64,000 nt of DNA from MED-G105 sp050331095. Lineage in GTDB: Bacteria; Pseudomonadota; Alphaproteobacteria; Caulobacterales; Parvularculaceae. Below the pieces are notes generated by a model, which searched no databases, was not told the DNA's origin, and saw only the letters and a list, made by a program, of their open reading frames with translations. Shown piece after piece: positions 1 through 8,021 of this stretch. Numbering within the stretch: the stretch's first letter is position 1; the number at the start of each line of letters is the position of its first letter. The stretch is taken from the NCBI GenBank assembly GCA_050331095.1, contig JBHJHE010000012.1, positions 1-64,000 of the forward strand. Reading direction: 5' to 3'. A program made the position numbers and the translations under genes.

Positions 1-265
1 CCCCCGTCATTCTAAAAACGGTGCACGGCGTGAAAACGCCCTCGCGCCCGGCGCGGCGCCGCAGGCGCCGGGGGGGATTAAATGCACGCGATGCGTGCGC
101 GCTGCGGCGACGTGGTCCCGTGGCGCGCGCGCCACGTCCGCGCGAAGACCGGCGCAGGATCGTTCCGCCCCTCTGGCCGTGGTCCGGCTTTTCGGCCATT
201 CTCCGTCGTGACGCGCGGGGGCGCGCCAGCTGGCGACCCGCGACTGCCGCTAGCGGAGCGCCCTG
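1..265. other. Left-edge region without a recognised gene
   Basis: The 265 bases before the first gene are very GC-rich. Open frames exist on both strands but none resembles a known protein, and they run on into the antisense or shifted frames of the next gene. A GGAG at about 255-258 serves as ribosome binding site for the gene starting at 266. No clear promoter, RNA gene or repeat was seen. Confidence 0.5.
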
Positions 266-1303
266 ATGGACGGTTTATTCGGCTTTCTGCCGTTCCTGTT
301 TTTCCTGATCGTCTTCTTCATCTTGCCCGCGATGAATCGCCGCGCGAGAGGCCAGGAGCTCGAGCGCGCGTTCGCGAAGATACAGAAGCGCCGCAAAAGC
401 CGCATCGTGGCGATCGTCCACCGTCAAGAGCCCATGGGGCTCCTGGGCATCCCCTTCCTGCGGTACATCGATCTCAACGACGCGGAGGACGTGCTCGAGG
501 CGATTCGCACGACGCCACCGAATCAGCCGCTGGAGCTTATTCTCCATACGCCGGGCGGGCTCGTTCTGCCGGCGTTGCAGATCGCCCGGGCGGTGAAGGC
601 CCACCCCGGGCCGACGCGGGTCTACGTCCCGCACTACGCCATGTCCGGCGGCACGCTCATCGCTCTCGCCGCCGATGAGATCGTCCTCAACAAGCACGCC
701 GTCCTCGGCCCCATCGACCCGCAGATCGGCGGCCTCCCCGCCGCGGCGCTCATGCGCCTCAAAGCCGAGAAATCCGTCGACCATATCGAGGACCGCACGC
801 TGGTGTTGGCCGACATCGGGCGCATGGCGACGGAGCAGCTCGAGCGCGCCGCGCGGTAGCTGCTGCGCGGCACGGTGTCGGACAACGCCGCCATCGGCAT
901 CGCCGAGCAGCTCTCGAGCGGGCGTTGGACCCACGACTATCCGATCGAAGCGACCGAAGCGGCGGAGCTCGGCCTCAACGCGTCGCCGGCCGTGCCCGAC
1001 GACATCATGGAGATCATGCGCCTCTTCCCTGACCGGTTGAGCCGCACGAGCGTGAAGTTCGTCGACCAGGTGGCGCGGTTCGCAGGGCGCAAACCGGACC
1101 CCGCGCCAGCAGCGACGCCGGCGATCGGCGGGAGCGACGATCTGCGCCCGATGCTCGACCGCACGCCCTTCACCGGCTATCAGCCCGGCCCCGGCTCGCG
1201 CAGCTTCAGCTATGGCCCCTGGGACCCCAAAGACATTCGCGCGCAATTGCCGCCGGGCCCCGCGGCCGACGACGTGCGCTCGCATCGCGAACGCCGGCGT
1301 TAG
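266..1303 (+). pseudogene. Serine dehydrogenase proteinase (SDH_sah, ClpP-fold) family protein, interrupted by an in-frame TAG
   Basis: Membrane-anchored serine protease-like protein of the SDH_sah family, which has the ClpP/crotonase fold. Residues about 8-22 form an N-terminal membrane segment. The conserved core has HTPGG near residue 94 and HYAMSGGTLIALAADEI near 123-139, with Ser127 the likely nucleophile. The C-terminal part includes WTHDYPI, a family hallmark. The start has a GGAG about 7 bases upstream. Codon 198 (857-859) is TAG; the same frame then continues with family-like sequence to a terminal TAG at 1301-1303. Read through, the product is 345 residues, a normal family length. 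As annotated it is either a recent nonsense mutant, a sequence error, or read through. The downstream fragment could restart at a GTG at 875, but it would lack the catalytic part. Function in the cell is unknown. Confidence 0.8.
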
Positions 1304-1350
1304 TTTTTCCAGACGTCGCCAAGCCCCGCCCGATCGACTAACGAGGCGGC

Positions 1351-2535
1351 ATGTTCGCGACCTTTTTCCATGAACTGCGCGCGGCGGGCGTGCCCGCCTC
1401 CTTGCGCGAATACCTCACGCTCATCGAGGCGCTGGAGAAAGGCGCCGTCAGCCGACGCGTCGAAGACTTCTATTATGTGGCGCGCGCCGCGCTCGTGAAG
1501 GACGAGCGGGCGATGGACAAGTTCGACGTCGTCTTTGCGCGCGTCTTCAAGGGCGTCGAAACCGTGGGCGAGGACGTCGCCGCGGCGATCCCCGAAGACT
1601 GGTTGAAGCTTCTGACCCAGAAATATCTCACCGATGAGGAGAAGCGCGAAATCGAAGCCCTCGGCGGCTGGGAGAAACTAATGGAGACGCTGATGAAGCG
1701 CCTCGAAGAGCAGAAAGGCCGCCACAGCGGGGGCTCGAAGTGGATCGGCACTGGCGGAACATCTCCCTTCGGCGCCGGCGGTTACAACCCCGAAGGCGTC
1801 CGCATCGGCGACGCCGGCGAGCGCCAGGGGCGCGCCGTCAAGGTTTGGGAGAAGCGCGAGTTCGCCAATCTGCGCGACGACGTCGAGCTCGGCGTACGGA
1901 ATATGAAGGTTGCGCTGCGGAAGCTGCGTGAGTTCGCCCGCGACGGCGCGGCGGAGGAGTTCGACCTCAACGGGACGATCGACGCGACGGCGCGCGGCGG
2001 CTTTCTCGACGTGAAGCTCCGGCCCGAGCGGCGTAACGCCGTGAAAGTGCTGCTCTTGTTCGACGTTGGCGGCTCGATGGACCCGTTCGTCGAGGAGTGC
2101 GAGCGGTTGTTCTCCGCGGCGCGCGCTGAATTCAAACGCCTCGACTACTACTACTTCCATAATTGCGTCTACGGCCATGTGTGGCCGGACAATCGCCGCC
2201 GTTGGTCAGAGCGCGTTTCGACCCTTGAGTTGATGCGGACCCACCCCGCCGACACGCGCGTGATCTTCGTCGGCGACGCGTCTATGAGCCCCTATGAGAT
2301 CGTGACGCCCGGCGGGTCGGGCGAAGGCTTCAATGACGAGACCGGCGCCGTCTGGCTCGACCGCCTTCTCGACCGCTTCAAGCGCGCGGCGTGGATCAAT
2401 CCGACGCCATCGGACTATTGGGGGTTCACCCCGTCTGTCGGCATGATCCGCCAGCTGATGGGCGGTCGTATGGCGCCGCTCACCCTCGCCGGCCTCGATG
2501 AGGCCGTGGCGATGCTTCGGCGAGGCGCCGCTTAA
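1351..2535 (+). CDS. vWA domain protein, CoxE-like
   Basis: Cytoplasmic von Willebrand factor A domain protein of the CoxE-like group, 394 residues. The N-terminal half (about 1-190) is helical and begins with the family's typical FFHELRAAGVPASLREYL-like stretch. The vWA domain covers about 215-390 and holds the metal-site motif LLLFDVGGSMDPF, where DVGGS replaces the classical DxSxS, as is usual in this group, and later FVGDASMSPYEI. Homologues are often encoded beside a MoxR-type AAA ATPase and are thought to act with it in assembling or remodelling protein complexes. No MoxR gene is adjacent here, so the partner is not known. It lies 47 bases after the SDH-like gene on the same strand and could be co-transcribed. 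Stop codon is TAA. Confidence 0.85.
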   Translation: MFATFFHELRAAGVPASLREYLTLIEALEKGAVSRRVEDFYYVARAALVKDERAMDKFDVVFARVFKGVETVGEDVAAAIPEDWLKLLTQKYLTDEEKREIEALGGWEKLMETLMKRLEEQKGRHSGGSKWIGTGGTSPFGAGGYNPEGVRIGDAGERQGRAVKVWEKREFANLRDDVELGVRNMKVALRKLREFARDGAAEEFDLNGTIDATARGGFLDVKLRPERRNAVKVLLLFDVGGSMDPFVEECERLFSAARAEFKRLDYYYFHNCVYGHVWPDNRRRWSERVSTLELMRTHPADTRVIFVGDASMSPYEIVTPGGSGEGFNDETGAVWLDRLLDRFKRAAWINPTPSDYWGFTPSVGMIRQLMGGRMAPLTLAGLDEAVAMLRRGAA

Positions 2536-2574
2536 GCCGCGCGTCGCCGGGTCGGCGGGCCGCGTTCAAGAAAG

Positions 2575-3286
2575 TTACGCCACGGATTGTTGAAAGGCCG
2601 GCGGGGGCGTTGCTTTTTGTATGTGGAACGCGCGCAAGGTCAGCAGGTGCAGTAGCACGCGGAGCGGGGGACCGGAAAAAAACCGGTATGATGTTCAAGG
2701 GAGGCGACGCAAGGGGCGCGACGTCGTCGGGGCCGTCCGAGACGATGTTGGCCGTCAGCGGCGCGGCGATGAGGTCGCCGACGCCAACCGCCGTCCACAG
2801 CATCAGCAAAGGAAACGCGATTTTTGCGCCCCGGGAAACGACCGTCGACGTGGGGCTCGCCAAGAGCGCGGTCGCAACGTCGCCCCAGCCAGCGGAATAC
2901 GCAAACGCGGCTGGCAAGGATCCGTCCCTATGGTGCACAATAAGAAAAACGACGCCGACGGCGCGATACATCTGTATCCAAACCAGAGCGGCGACGGGGA
3001 CGGATTTCAGGATCGATTTGAGCGGGTCGACATAGGAAAGCATAACGCCAATCATGATTGGCGCTACGATAAGGGCCGGAAAAACCCAACCCGGCGCGCC
3101 GACGACGCCGGCTCGCGAATGCGCGAAAACGAACCATGCGAGCAGAACGACCCCGACGCCAATCGCCGAACGGCGAACGCCGTCTCTCGAAGCGTCGATA
3201 TGCTTTCGGACGAGGCCAACGAGCGCGGCGATGACGAAGAGCGCGGTCGCGTTTATCAAAATCCCTAGCGCCAACGCGTCCGACAT
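2575..3286 (-). pseudogene. Polytopic membrane protein of unknown function, apparent frameshift near the C-terminus
   Basis: Starts at 3286 and encodes about six hydrophobic segments (for example LGILINATALFVIAALVGL and WVFPALIVAPIMIGVML). I do not recognise a named family. After the segment ending NIIPVFF the reading frame turns into arginine/alanine-rich, non-membrane sequence and runs across the end of the vWA gene to 2480. Moving one frame inside 2666-2682, which contains five G and seven A on the plus strand, gives a natural ending, LLHLLTLRAFHIQKATPPP, and a TAA at 2575-2577. This ending removes the overlap with the neighbour. The simplest reading is a one-base indel in a homopolymer, either real or a sequencing error. 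The gene and the MipA-like neighbour look less GC-rich than the surroundings. Confidence 0.65.
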
Positions 3287-3373
3287 GATCGTTACTCGGA
3301 GTTCCGCTCTATCGCAACGAACGACGCCCGCCGATCGATTGGCGAACGCGGCCGCTCGATTGGCGCGCCTCGA

Positions 3374-4189
3374 TCACCAGCGGTAAAAGACGCCCGCTCC
3401 ATAGAAGATCTGATCTTCCGAGCCGACGACCGCCACGAGCGGGCTATCGGCGGCGTCGCCCAGCAACCTGTTGTAGGCGAAGCGCGAAAAGACGCCCCAT
3501 TTCTCGCTGAACGACAGGATGTTGTAGAGTTCGACGCCGACGTCCTTAAGGCCGGCGTCCGCTTGAAAGGCGGCCAATCCGGAAGCTGCGGCGTCCGACG
3601 CATCAACTGAGAAGTACGCGTCTTGATAATCGCCGTTGGCCCACGTGGCGTTCGCGCCGACGCCGACTCTCAGCATGCGGTTGACTTTGAAGAAGTACTC
3701 TATCTCAGGCGTTACGACGAAGCCGTTGTGCGCGCCAAGAACATCTTGCCTGACGGCGACGGCGCCGCTCAGTCTGTCTTCCGGCGTTCTTCCAAGAGAC
3801 TGTTCAAAGCCGATGAAAGCGCCAAGCTCCAGGGCGACGTCGATCTCCTCGATTAGCGCGAACGTCGGCTCGTCTACGAACGACTCGTTCCGCGGGAGAA
3901 CGACGCCAAGCGCCGGACCAGCGCGCCAAAATGAATGATCGAGAAGGTCCGCGCGCGCCCTGAGGCCTTCGAGTTCGACGTCGACGCTGAAGACGTCTCC
4001 CCGTCCGACCAGAAACGGAACGATGCGGCCATCGTCCGCGCCCTCGTATTCGGGGAGGCTGGCGCCGCCGGCGACAAAGTAGCCGCCCCCGCTATCCTGC
4101 GCGAACGCGCTCTCGCCGCCGATGAGCCATACGCAGATGAAAAGAAGGCTTGTTGACGATGGGCTGGCGCCGCGCCGCGCTGTCGACAT
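3374..4189 (-). CDS. MipA/OmpV family outer-membrane protein
   Basis: 271-residue beta-barrel protein. It has an N-terminal signal peptide ending near AFAQD (about residue 31), then the family pattern GGGYFVAGGASLPEYEGADD and repeated amphipathic strands, and ends in an aromatic residue (FYRW) as outer-membrane barrels do. MipA was described as a scaffold for murein enzymes in E. coli; OmpV-type relatives are linked to osmotic and antibiotic stress. The exact role here is unknown. A GGAGG lies about 8 bases before the ATG. It is transcribed divergently from an HxlR regulator, with about 110 AT-richer bases between them, so control by that regulator is likely but inferred. Confidence 0.85.
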   Translation of the reverse strand: MSTARRGASPSSTSLLFICVWLIGGESAFAQDSGGGYFVAGGASLPEYEGADDGRIVPFLVGRGDVFSVDVELEGLRARADLLDHSFWRAGPALGVVLPRNESFVDEPTFALIEEIDVALELGAFIGFEQSLGRTPEDRLSGAVAVRQDVLGAHNGFVVTPEIEYFFKVNRMLRVGVGANATWANGDYQDAYFSVDASDAAASGLAAFQADAGLKDVGVELYNILSFSEKWGVFSRFAYNRLLGDAADSPLVAVVGSEDQIFYGAGVFYRW

Positions 4190-4221
4190 TGAACCGCCTC
4201 CAGAGTTTTGTTAATACTGAA

Positions 4222-4243
4222 TTGGTACTCACTATCGTGTCAA
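4222..4243. promoter_or_regulatory. Candidate HxlR operator in the divergent mipA-like/hxlR promoter
   Basis: Imperfect inverted repeat TTGGTAC-N8-GTGTCAA (TTGNNAC/GTNNCAA arms) in the AT-rich spacer between two divergent genes. HxlR-family dimers bind such palindromes next to their own gene. The position supports the call; the sequence match itself is weak. Confidence 0.35.
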
Positions 4244-4302
4244 TACTTTATATCGTTCAACGACCGGATTCGTTATTCAGGCTCAGCGTTGGGAGGAATT
4301 TT

Positions 4303-4623
4303 TTGGGAAAGCGCGTGACGGACCGAGAGCCCTGCCCGATTTCAAGAACGCTCAATGTGCTTGGCGACCGTTGGTCGGTCTTGATCCTGCGGGACCTCTT
4401 GCTGCGCGGTCCCCACCGGTTTCAGGACTTGAAAGACTCCCTGACCGGGATCGGCCCGACGACGCTCTCGGCGCGTTTGAAGGCCCTCGAGGCGAAGGGC
4501 CTTGTCGAGCGGTCTTTCTATTCCGACCACCCGCCCCGGGCGGAATATCTGCTGACCGAGAAAGGCCGGAGCCTCGGTCCGCTGTTCGCCCAACTAAGGG
4601 ATTGGGGGCGCGCGCATACGTGA
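4303..4623 (+). CDS. HxlR family winged-helix transcriptional regulator
   Basis: DNA-binding regulator of the HxlR family, about 106 residues from the TTG at 4303. The family core is clear: CPISRTLNVLGDRWSVLILRD, then FQDLKDSLTGIGPTTLSARLK and AEYLLTEKGRSL. The Cys near residue 11 is conserved and acts as a redox or electrophile sensor in some members. I chose TTG 4303 because GGAGG lies at 4292-4296 with 6 bases of spacing and because the upstream ATG at 4150 would add sequence unlike the family and cross the promoter region and overlap the divergent gene. Probable target is the divergent MipA-like gene and possibly itself. Confidence 0.85.
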   Translation: MGKRVTDREPCPISRTLNVLGDRWSVLILRDLLLRGPHRFQDLKDSLTGIGPTTLSARLKALEAKGLVERSFYSDHPPRAEYLLTEKGRSLGPLFAQLRDWGRAHT

Positions 4624-4692
4624 AACGCGAGACAGAGCGTGCGCCGGCGTCGACCCGGCGTGGCCGACGAAGCGGCCCGGACGCCCGAAGCG

Positions 4693-5112
4693 CTACGCCA
4701 CAAGGGCGCGCGCGGCGGTCGCCGAGGCGACGCTCTCGGCGATCGCGCTGAGGATCTCGTCTTGAAATTTTGCGACGTCATGGGCCTTGGCCGCGGCCGC
4801 GGTTTTCAACGCCTCGCCTTCGGCCGCAAGGTCGCCCAGCCGCCAGGCGCCCACGCCGCGCGCCGCCCCTTTCAGTGCGTGGCAGGCGTCGCGCCACTCT
4901 TCGTCGCCTAGGTCGCTCTTCAGTTCGCGGGCCCAACGTTCCGCCTGGTCGACGAAAATCATCAGAATCTCGTCCCGCAGCGCGTCGTCTCCGGCGACGT
5001 AACGCTCCAAATGCTTCAAATCGATGCCGTCGTGCCGCACGTCAAAGTCCCCACTCGTATTTCGCCGCTCACGCGATCTTGTTTCACGGGGCGAACATGA
5101 CGGGGAGTTCAT
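4693..5112 (-). CDS. Hpt (histidine phosphotransfer) domain protein
   Basis: Stand-alone Hpt protein of up to 139 residues. The phosphoacceptor motif HALKGAARGVGAW places the active histidine at about residue 78 (numbered from 5112), within a four-helix region with AERWARELKSDL before it. Such proteins relay phosphate between hybrid kinases and response regulators. The first about 24 residues are basic and unlike a domain, so the true start may be the GTG at 5040 (VRHDGIDLKHLERYV). No kinase or regulator is adjacent, so partners must be elsewhere. Stop is TAG. Confidence 0.75.
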   Translation of the reverse strand: MNSPSCSPRETRSRERRNTSGDFDVRHDGIDLKHLERYVAGDDALRDEILMIFVDQAERWARELKSDLGDEEWRDACHALKGAARGVGAWRLGDLAAEGEALKTAAAAKAHDVAKFQDEILSAIAESVASATAARALVA

Positions 5113-5173
5113 ACCGAACCGCTAACAATTACGAGGCGCCGGTTAACGGGCCGGCAACCATCTGGGTTCGGTG

Positions 5174-5206
5174 ACAAAAAAAGCCCTGCGCGCGGCGCAG
5201 GGCTTT
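5174..5206 (-). terminator. Intrinsic terminator of the Ala/Asp-rich protein gene
   Basis: Perfect 11-bp stem (AAGCCCTGCGC with GCGCAGGGCTT) and a 3-base loop, at 5181-5205. On the minus strand the stem is followed by a run of T (the A run at 5176-5182), directly downstream of the gene ending at 5235. The other side has a shorter TTTATT tail, so it may also work weakly for the opposite direction. Confidence 0.85.
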
Positions 5207-5234
5207 ATTCGTTCAATGGATTAGGACCCGGCGA

Positions 5235-5744
5235 TCACTCGTTGTCGTCGTCGGGATTGTCGGCTGCTTCGTCCGCCGCTTGCTCGAGATCGTCGGCGAC
5301 GTTCTCGACTTTACTCGCCGCATCGTCAGCGGCGGCTTCGGCGTCGTCCGCGGCGTCGCCGGCGGCGGCTTTCGCACGGTCCAGTGCGTCGCCCGCCTTG
5401 GCCGCGGCGTCGTCGGCCGCCGCTCCGGCGTCGTCCATCGCCTCTTCCCCTTCGCGCACAACGTCGTCGACCGCGTCGCCAATGGTCCTCGAGGCGCCGT
5501 CAGCCGCCTCGCCGGACGCGTCGAGCGCGTCATCAGCGGCGGCGCCCGTTGCGTCGAGCGCATCGTCCGCAGCGTCAATCGCGGCGTCCGTGGCTTCGCC
5601 CGCCTCGTCGGCGGCGCCCTCGATCGCTTCGCCCGTCGCTTCGACGGCGTTCTCGACCGCTTCGCCGGCGTCGCCGCCTCGCAGCTGCATCAGGCCGACG
5701 ATGATCGCCAGCGCGACCGCAATGATCAGAATAATTCTCAGCAT
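5235..5744 (-). CDS. Membrane-anchored Ala/Asp/Glu-rich low-complexity protein
   Basis: 169 residues from the ATG at 5744, chosen because AAGGA precedes it and a membrane segment (MLRIILIIAVALAIIVGLMQL) follows at once. The rest is almost only Ala, Asp, Glu and Gly in 11-residue-like periodicity (units such as AADDALDATGA), predicted to form a long, acidic amphipathic helix facing the periplasm, reminiscent of apolipoprotein or late-embryogenesis-like proteins. The function is unknown; a spacer or envelope-stabilising role is only a guess. It has its own terminator (5174-5206) and lies alone on the minus strand. Antisense and shifted frames over this repeat region are artefacts of composition. 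Confidence 0.65.
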   Translation of the reverse strand: MLRIILIIAVALAIIVGLMQLRGGDAGEAVENAVEATGEAIEGAADEAGEATDAAIDAADDALDATGAAADDALDASGEAADGASRTIGDAVDDVVREGEEAMDDAGAAADDAAAKAGDALDRAKAAAGDAADDAEAAADDAASKVENVADDLEQAADEAADNPDDDNE

Positions 5745-5943
5745 GTCCCCATCCTTAAACGTTGGAGTCGCATTAACACCCGACGTCGCCAACGCGTTCC
5801 AGAGCCGGCGCATCACTGTCCGGGCGTCGCTTAAGCCCTTTTAATCTCACGGTAAACACGGATAGGCTTGATTTTTAAGGTTTTTCCGGGCACGCGCGTT
5901 AAATCGGGGTAAGCTCGAGACGCGGCGCGCAATCGAGGCGCTC

Positions 5944-7410
5944 ATGGCGGACGAGGACATCCTGATCGGCGCGGCGGACGGCGCGCCCCAGACCCTCGCC
6001 CTCAAATACGCGAACCGCCACGGCCTCATCGCCGGGGCCACGGGGACGGGCAAAACCGTCACGTCGCAAATCCTCGCCGAGGGATTCTCGGCCGCGGGGG
6101 TTCCCGTATTCCTCGCCGTCGTCAAAGGCGACCTCGCCGGCGTTTCTCGCCCTGGCGCCGCGGACCCTCGCCTTGCGTCACGCGCAGCCGAGACCGGCGT
6201 TGAGAACTACGCGCCGGCCGGCGCGCCTGCGCGGTTCTGGGATCTCTTTGGCGAAGCCGGCCACCCCGCGCGCACGACGGCGACGGAGATGGGACCGCTG
6301 ACGTTTTCGCGCCTCCTCGACCTCAACGACGCCCAGGAAGGCCTGATGGCGCTCGTCTATCGCCTCGCCGACGATGAGGGCCTGCCGCTTCTCGACCTGA
6401 AGGACCTGCGCGCGATCCTCGCCTCAGCGGCGACGCGGTCTCGGGCGCTGTCGGCGCGTTACGGGCTCGTTTCGCGGCCGTCGGTGGCGGCGATCCAGCG
6501 GCGTCTGCTGGCGCTTGAGGACCAGGGCGGCGCGGCGTTCTTCGGCGAGCCGGCCTTGCGGCTTGAGGATCTGATGGCCGTCGACGCCTCCGGCGCCGGC
6601 GTCGTCAACGTGCTGGCCGCGGACCGGCTGATGCAGGCCCCGAAGACGTATGCGGCGTTCTTGCAGTGGCTGATGTAGGAGCTCTTCGAAGAACTGCCGG
6701 AAGTGGGCGACGCGCCGAAGCCGAAGCTCGCCTTCTTTTTCGACGAGGCGCACCTCCTCTTTCACCGCGCTCCGACCGCTCTCGTCGACAAGATCAGCCA
6801 GGTCGTGCGCCTTATCCGCTCGAAAGGAGTCGCCGTTTTTTTCGTCACGCAGAACCCGCTCGACGTGCCGGACGCGGTGTCGAGCCAGCTCGGCGCGCGG
6901 ATCGTCCATGGCCTGCGCGCCTACACGCCTCGCGAGCGGCGCGTCTTGAAGGCGGCGGCGGAGACCTTCCGCGCCAATCCCGCTTTCAACGCCGAAGAAA
7001 CGATCGCGGCGTTGGGGGTCGGCGAAGCGCTTGTCTCGACCCTGGGGCCGGGCGGCGTTCCCACGATCGCGGAACGAGTGAAAATCCGTCCGCCAACGAG
7101 CCGTATGGGGCCGATCACCGCCGCGGAGCGCGCCGAGACGATGGCCGCCTCGCCGCTCGGTCCGAGATACGACGCCGTCATCGATCGGGAATCTGCCTAC
7201 GAATTGTTGGCGGAACGCGCCGAACGCGCCGCGCGCCTCGAAGAGGCCGCCGAGCGAGAAGCCCCGAGACGGCGCGCCGCGCCGCGGGGCCGCTCGCGCC
7301 AGACCGTCACTGAAGCGGCGGTGAAGTCCGCCGTGCGCTCGTTCTCGCGCACCATCGCGCGCGAACTCGCCCGCGGGCTCCTCGGCGGCCTCAAACGGCG
7401 GAGACGCTGA
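5944..7410 (+). pseudogene. HerA/FtsK-like ATPase of the DUF853 (YjgR) family, interrupted by an in-frame TAG
   Basis: Cytoplasmic P-loop ATPase related to HerA helicases. Walker A GATGTGKTVTSQ is at residues 31-42 and Walker B KLAFFFDEAHLLF at about 261-273, followed by VVRLIRSKGVAVFFVTQNP, all typical of DUF853 proteins (E. coli YjgR is about 500 residues). Codon 245 (6676-6678) is TAG, inside a highly conserved helix that reads FLQWLM-stop-ELFEELPEVGD. The frame then stays open to a TGA at 7408-7410. Read through, the product is 488 residues, a normal length with no other defect. Without read-through, Walker A and Walker B are on separate fragments, and the second could start at GTG 6703. 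The biochemical role of this family is not established. Confidence 0.8.
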
Positions 7411-7469
7411 CCATCGCTTCGCAAACCGCCGACACCGATCCCGGAACCGACGATCCCAAAGTCTTCTGG

Positions 7470-8012
7470 ATGATGGTCGCCGGCACGGCGGCGATATTCG
7501 CGATCGGGGCTGGCGTCGCGGCGTGGGGCGGCGTCCCGCTTCACCGCCAACTCGGCGACCCGGCGCGCGGGATCGCGATCGGCGTCGCCGCGACCGTTCC
7601 GATGGCGGCCGCGCTGTTGTGGTTCATGCGCGCCGAAGCGGCGGCGATCCGCCGGTTCCGCAACGACCAGATCGAGTTTCTCTCCGGTCTCGGCTTTCGC
7701 CTGACGCCCTTTCGCGTCCTCCTGATCGGCCTTGTCGCCGGGATCGGCGAAGAGGCGCTCTTTCGCGGCGCGCTGCAGACCCTCGCCGCCGAGCGATTGC
7801 CCCTCGCCGCGGCGATCGTCGCGCCCAATCTCCTCTTCGGCGCGCTGCATGCGAAATCATGGGCGTACGCCGTGATCACCGCGCTCGCCGGCTGCTGGTT
7901 CGGCGCCGCCTTCGTCTTCGCCGGAAGCCTTTGGGCGCCGATGGTCGCCCATGGGCTCTACGACATGGTCGCGCTTGAGATCGCGCGGCGGGAGATCCGC
8001 CGTCGACGCTGA
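7470..8012 (+). CDS. CPBP family intramembrane metalloprotease
   Basis: Polytopic membrane protein of the CPBP (CAAX protease and bacteriocin-processing) family, 180 residues. The three family motifs are present in order: EEALFRGAL, FGALHAKSW and HGLYDM, which give the glutamates and histidines of the zinc site. Hydrophobic segments flank them. The frame stays open upstream to the end of the HerA-like gene, and a short N-terminal extension starting near 7407 is possible, but only the ATG at 7470 is a standard start. Substrate unknown. It follows the HerA-like gene by 59 bases and ends 9 bases before the convergent NUDIX gene. Confidence 0.82.
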   Translation: MMVAGTAAIFAIGAGVAAWGGVPLHRQLGDPARGIAIGVAATVPMAAALLWFMRAEAAAIRRFRNDQIEFLSGLGFRLTPFRVLLIGLVAGIGEEALFRGALQTLAAERLPLAAAIVAPNLLFGALHAKSWAYAVITALAGCWFGAAFVFAGSLWAPMVAHGLYDMVALEIARREIRRRR

Positions 8013-8021
8013 ACGCGCGGT

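Noticed and set aside
857..859. Pyrrolysine or global TAG reassignment as explanation for internal TAG codons
   Set aside because: TAG ends many intact genes in the same window, including ntrX, yqeY and putA, and no pyl gene is seen.
5242..5844. Several Ser/Arg/Val-rich frames on the plus strand over the Ala/Asp-rich gene
   Set aside because: Low-complexity antisense of Ala/Asp repeats; the minus-strand frame has the membrane span, ribosome site and terminator.
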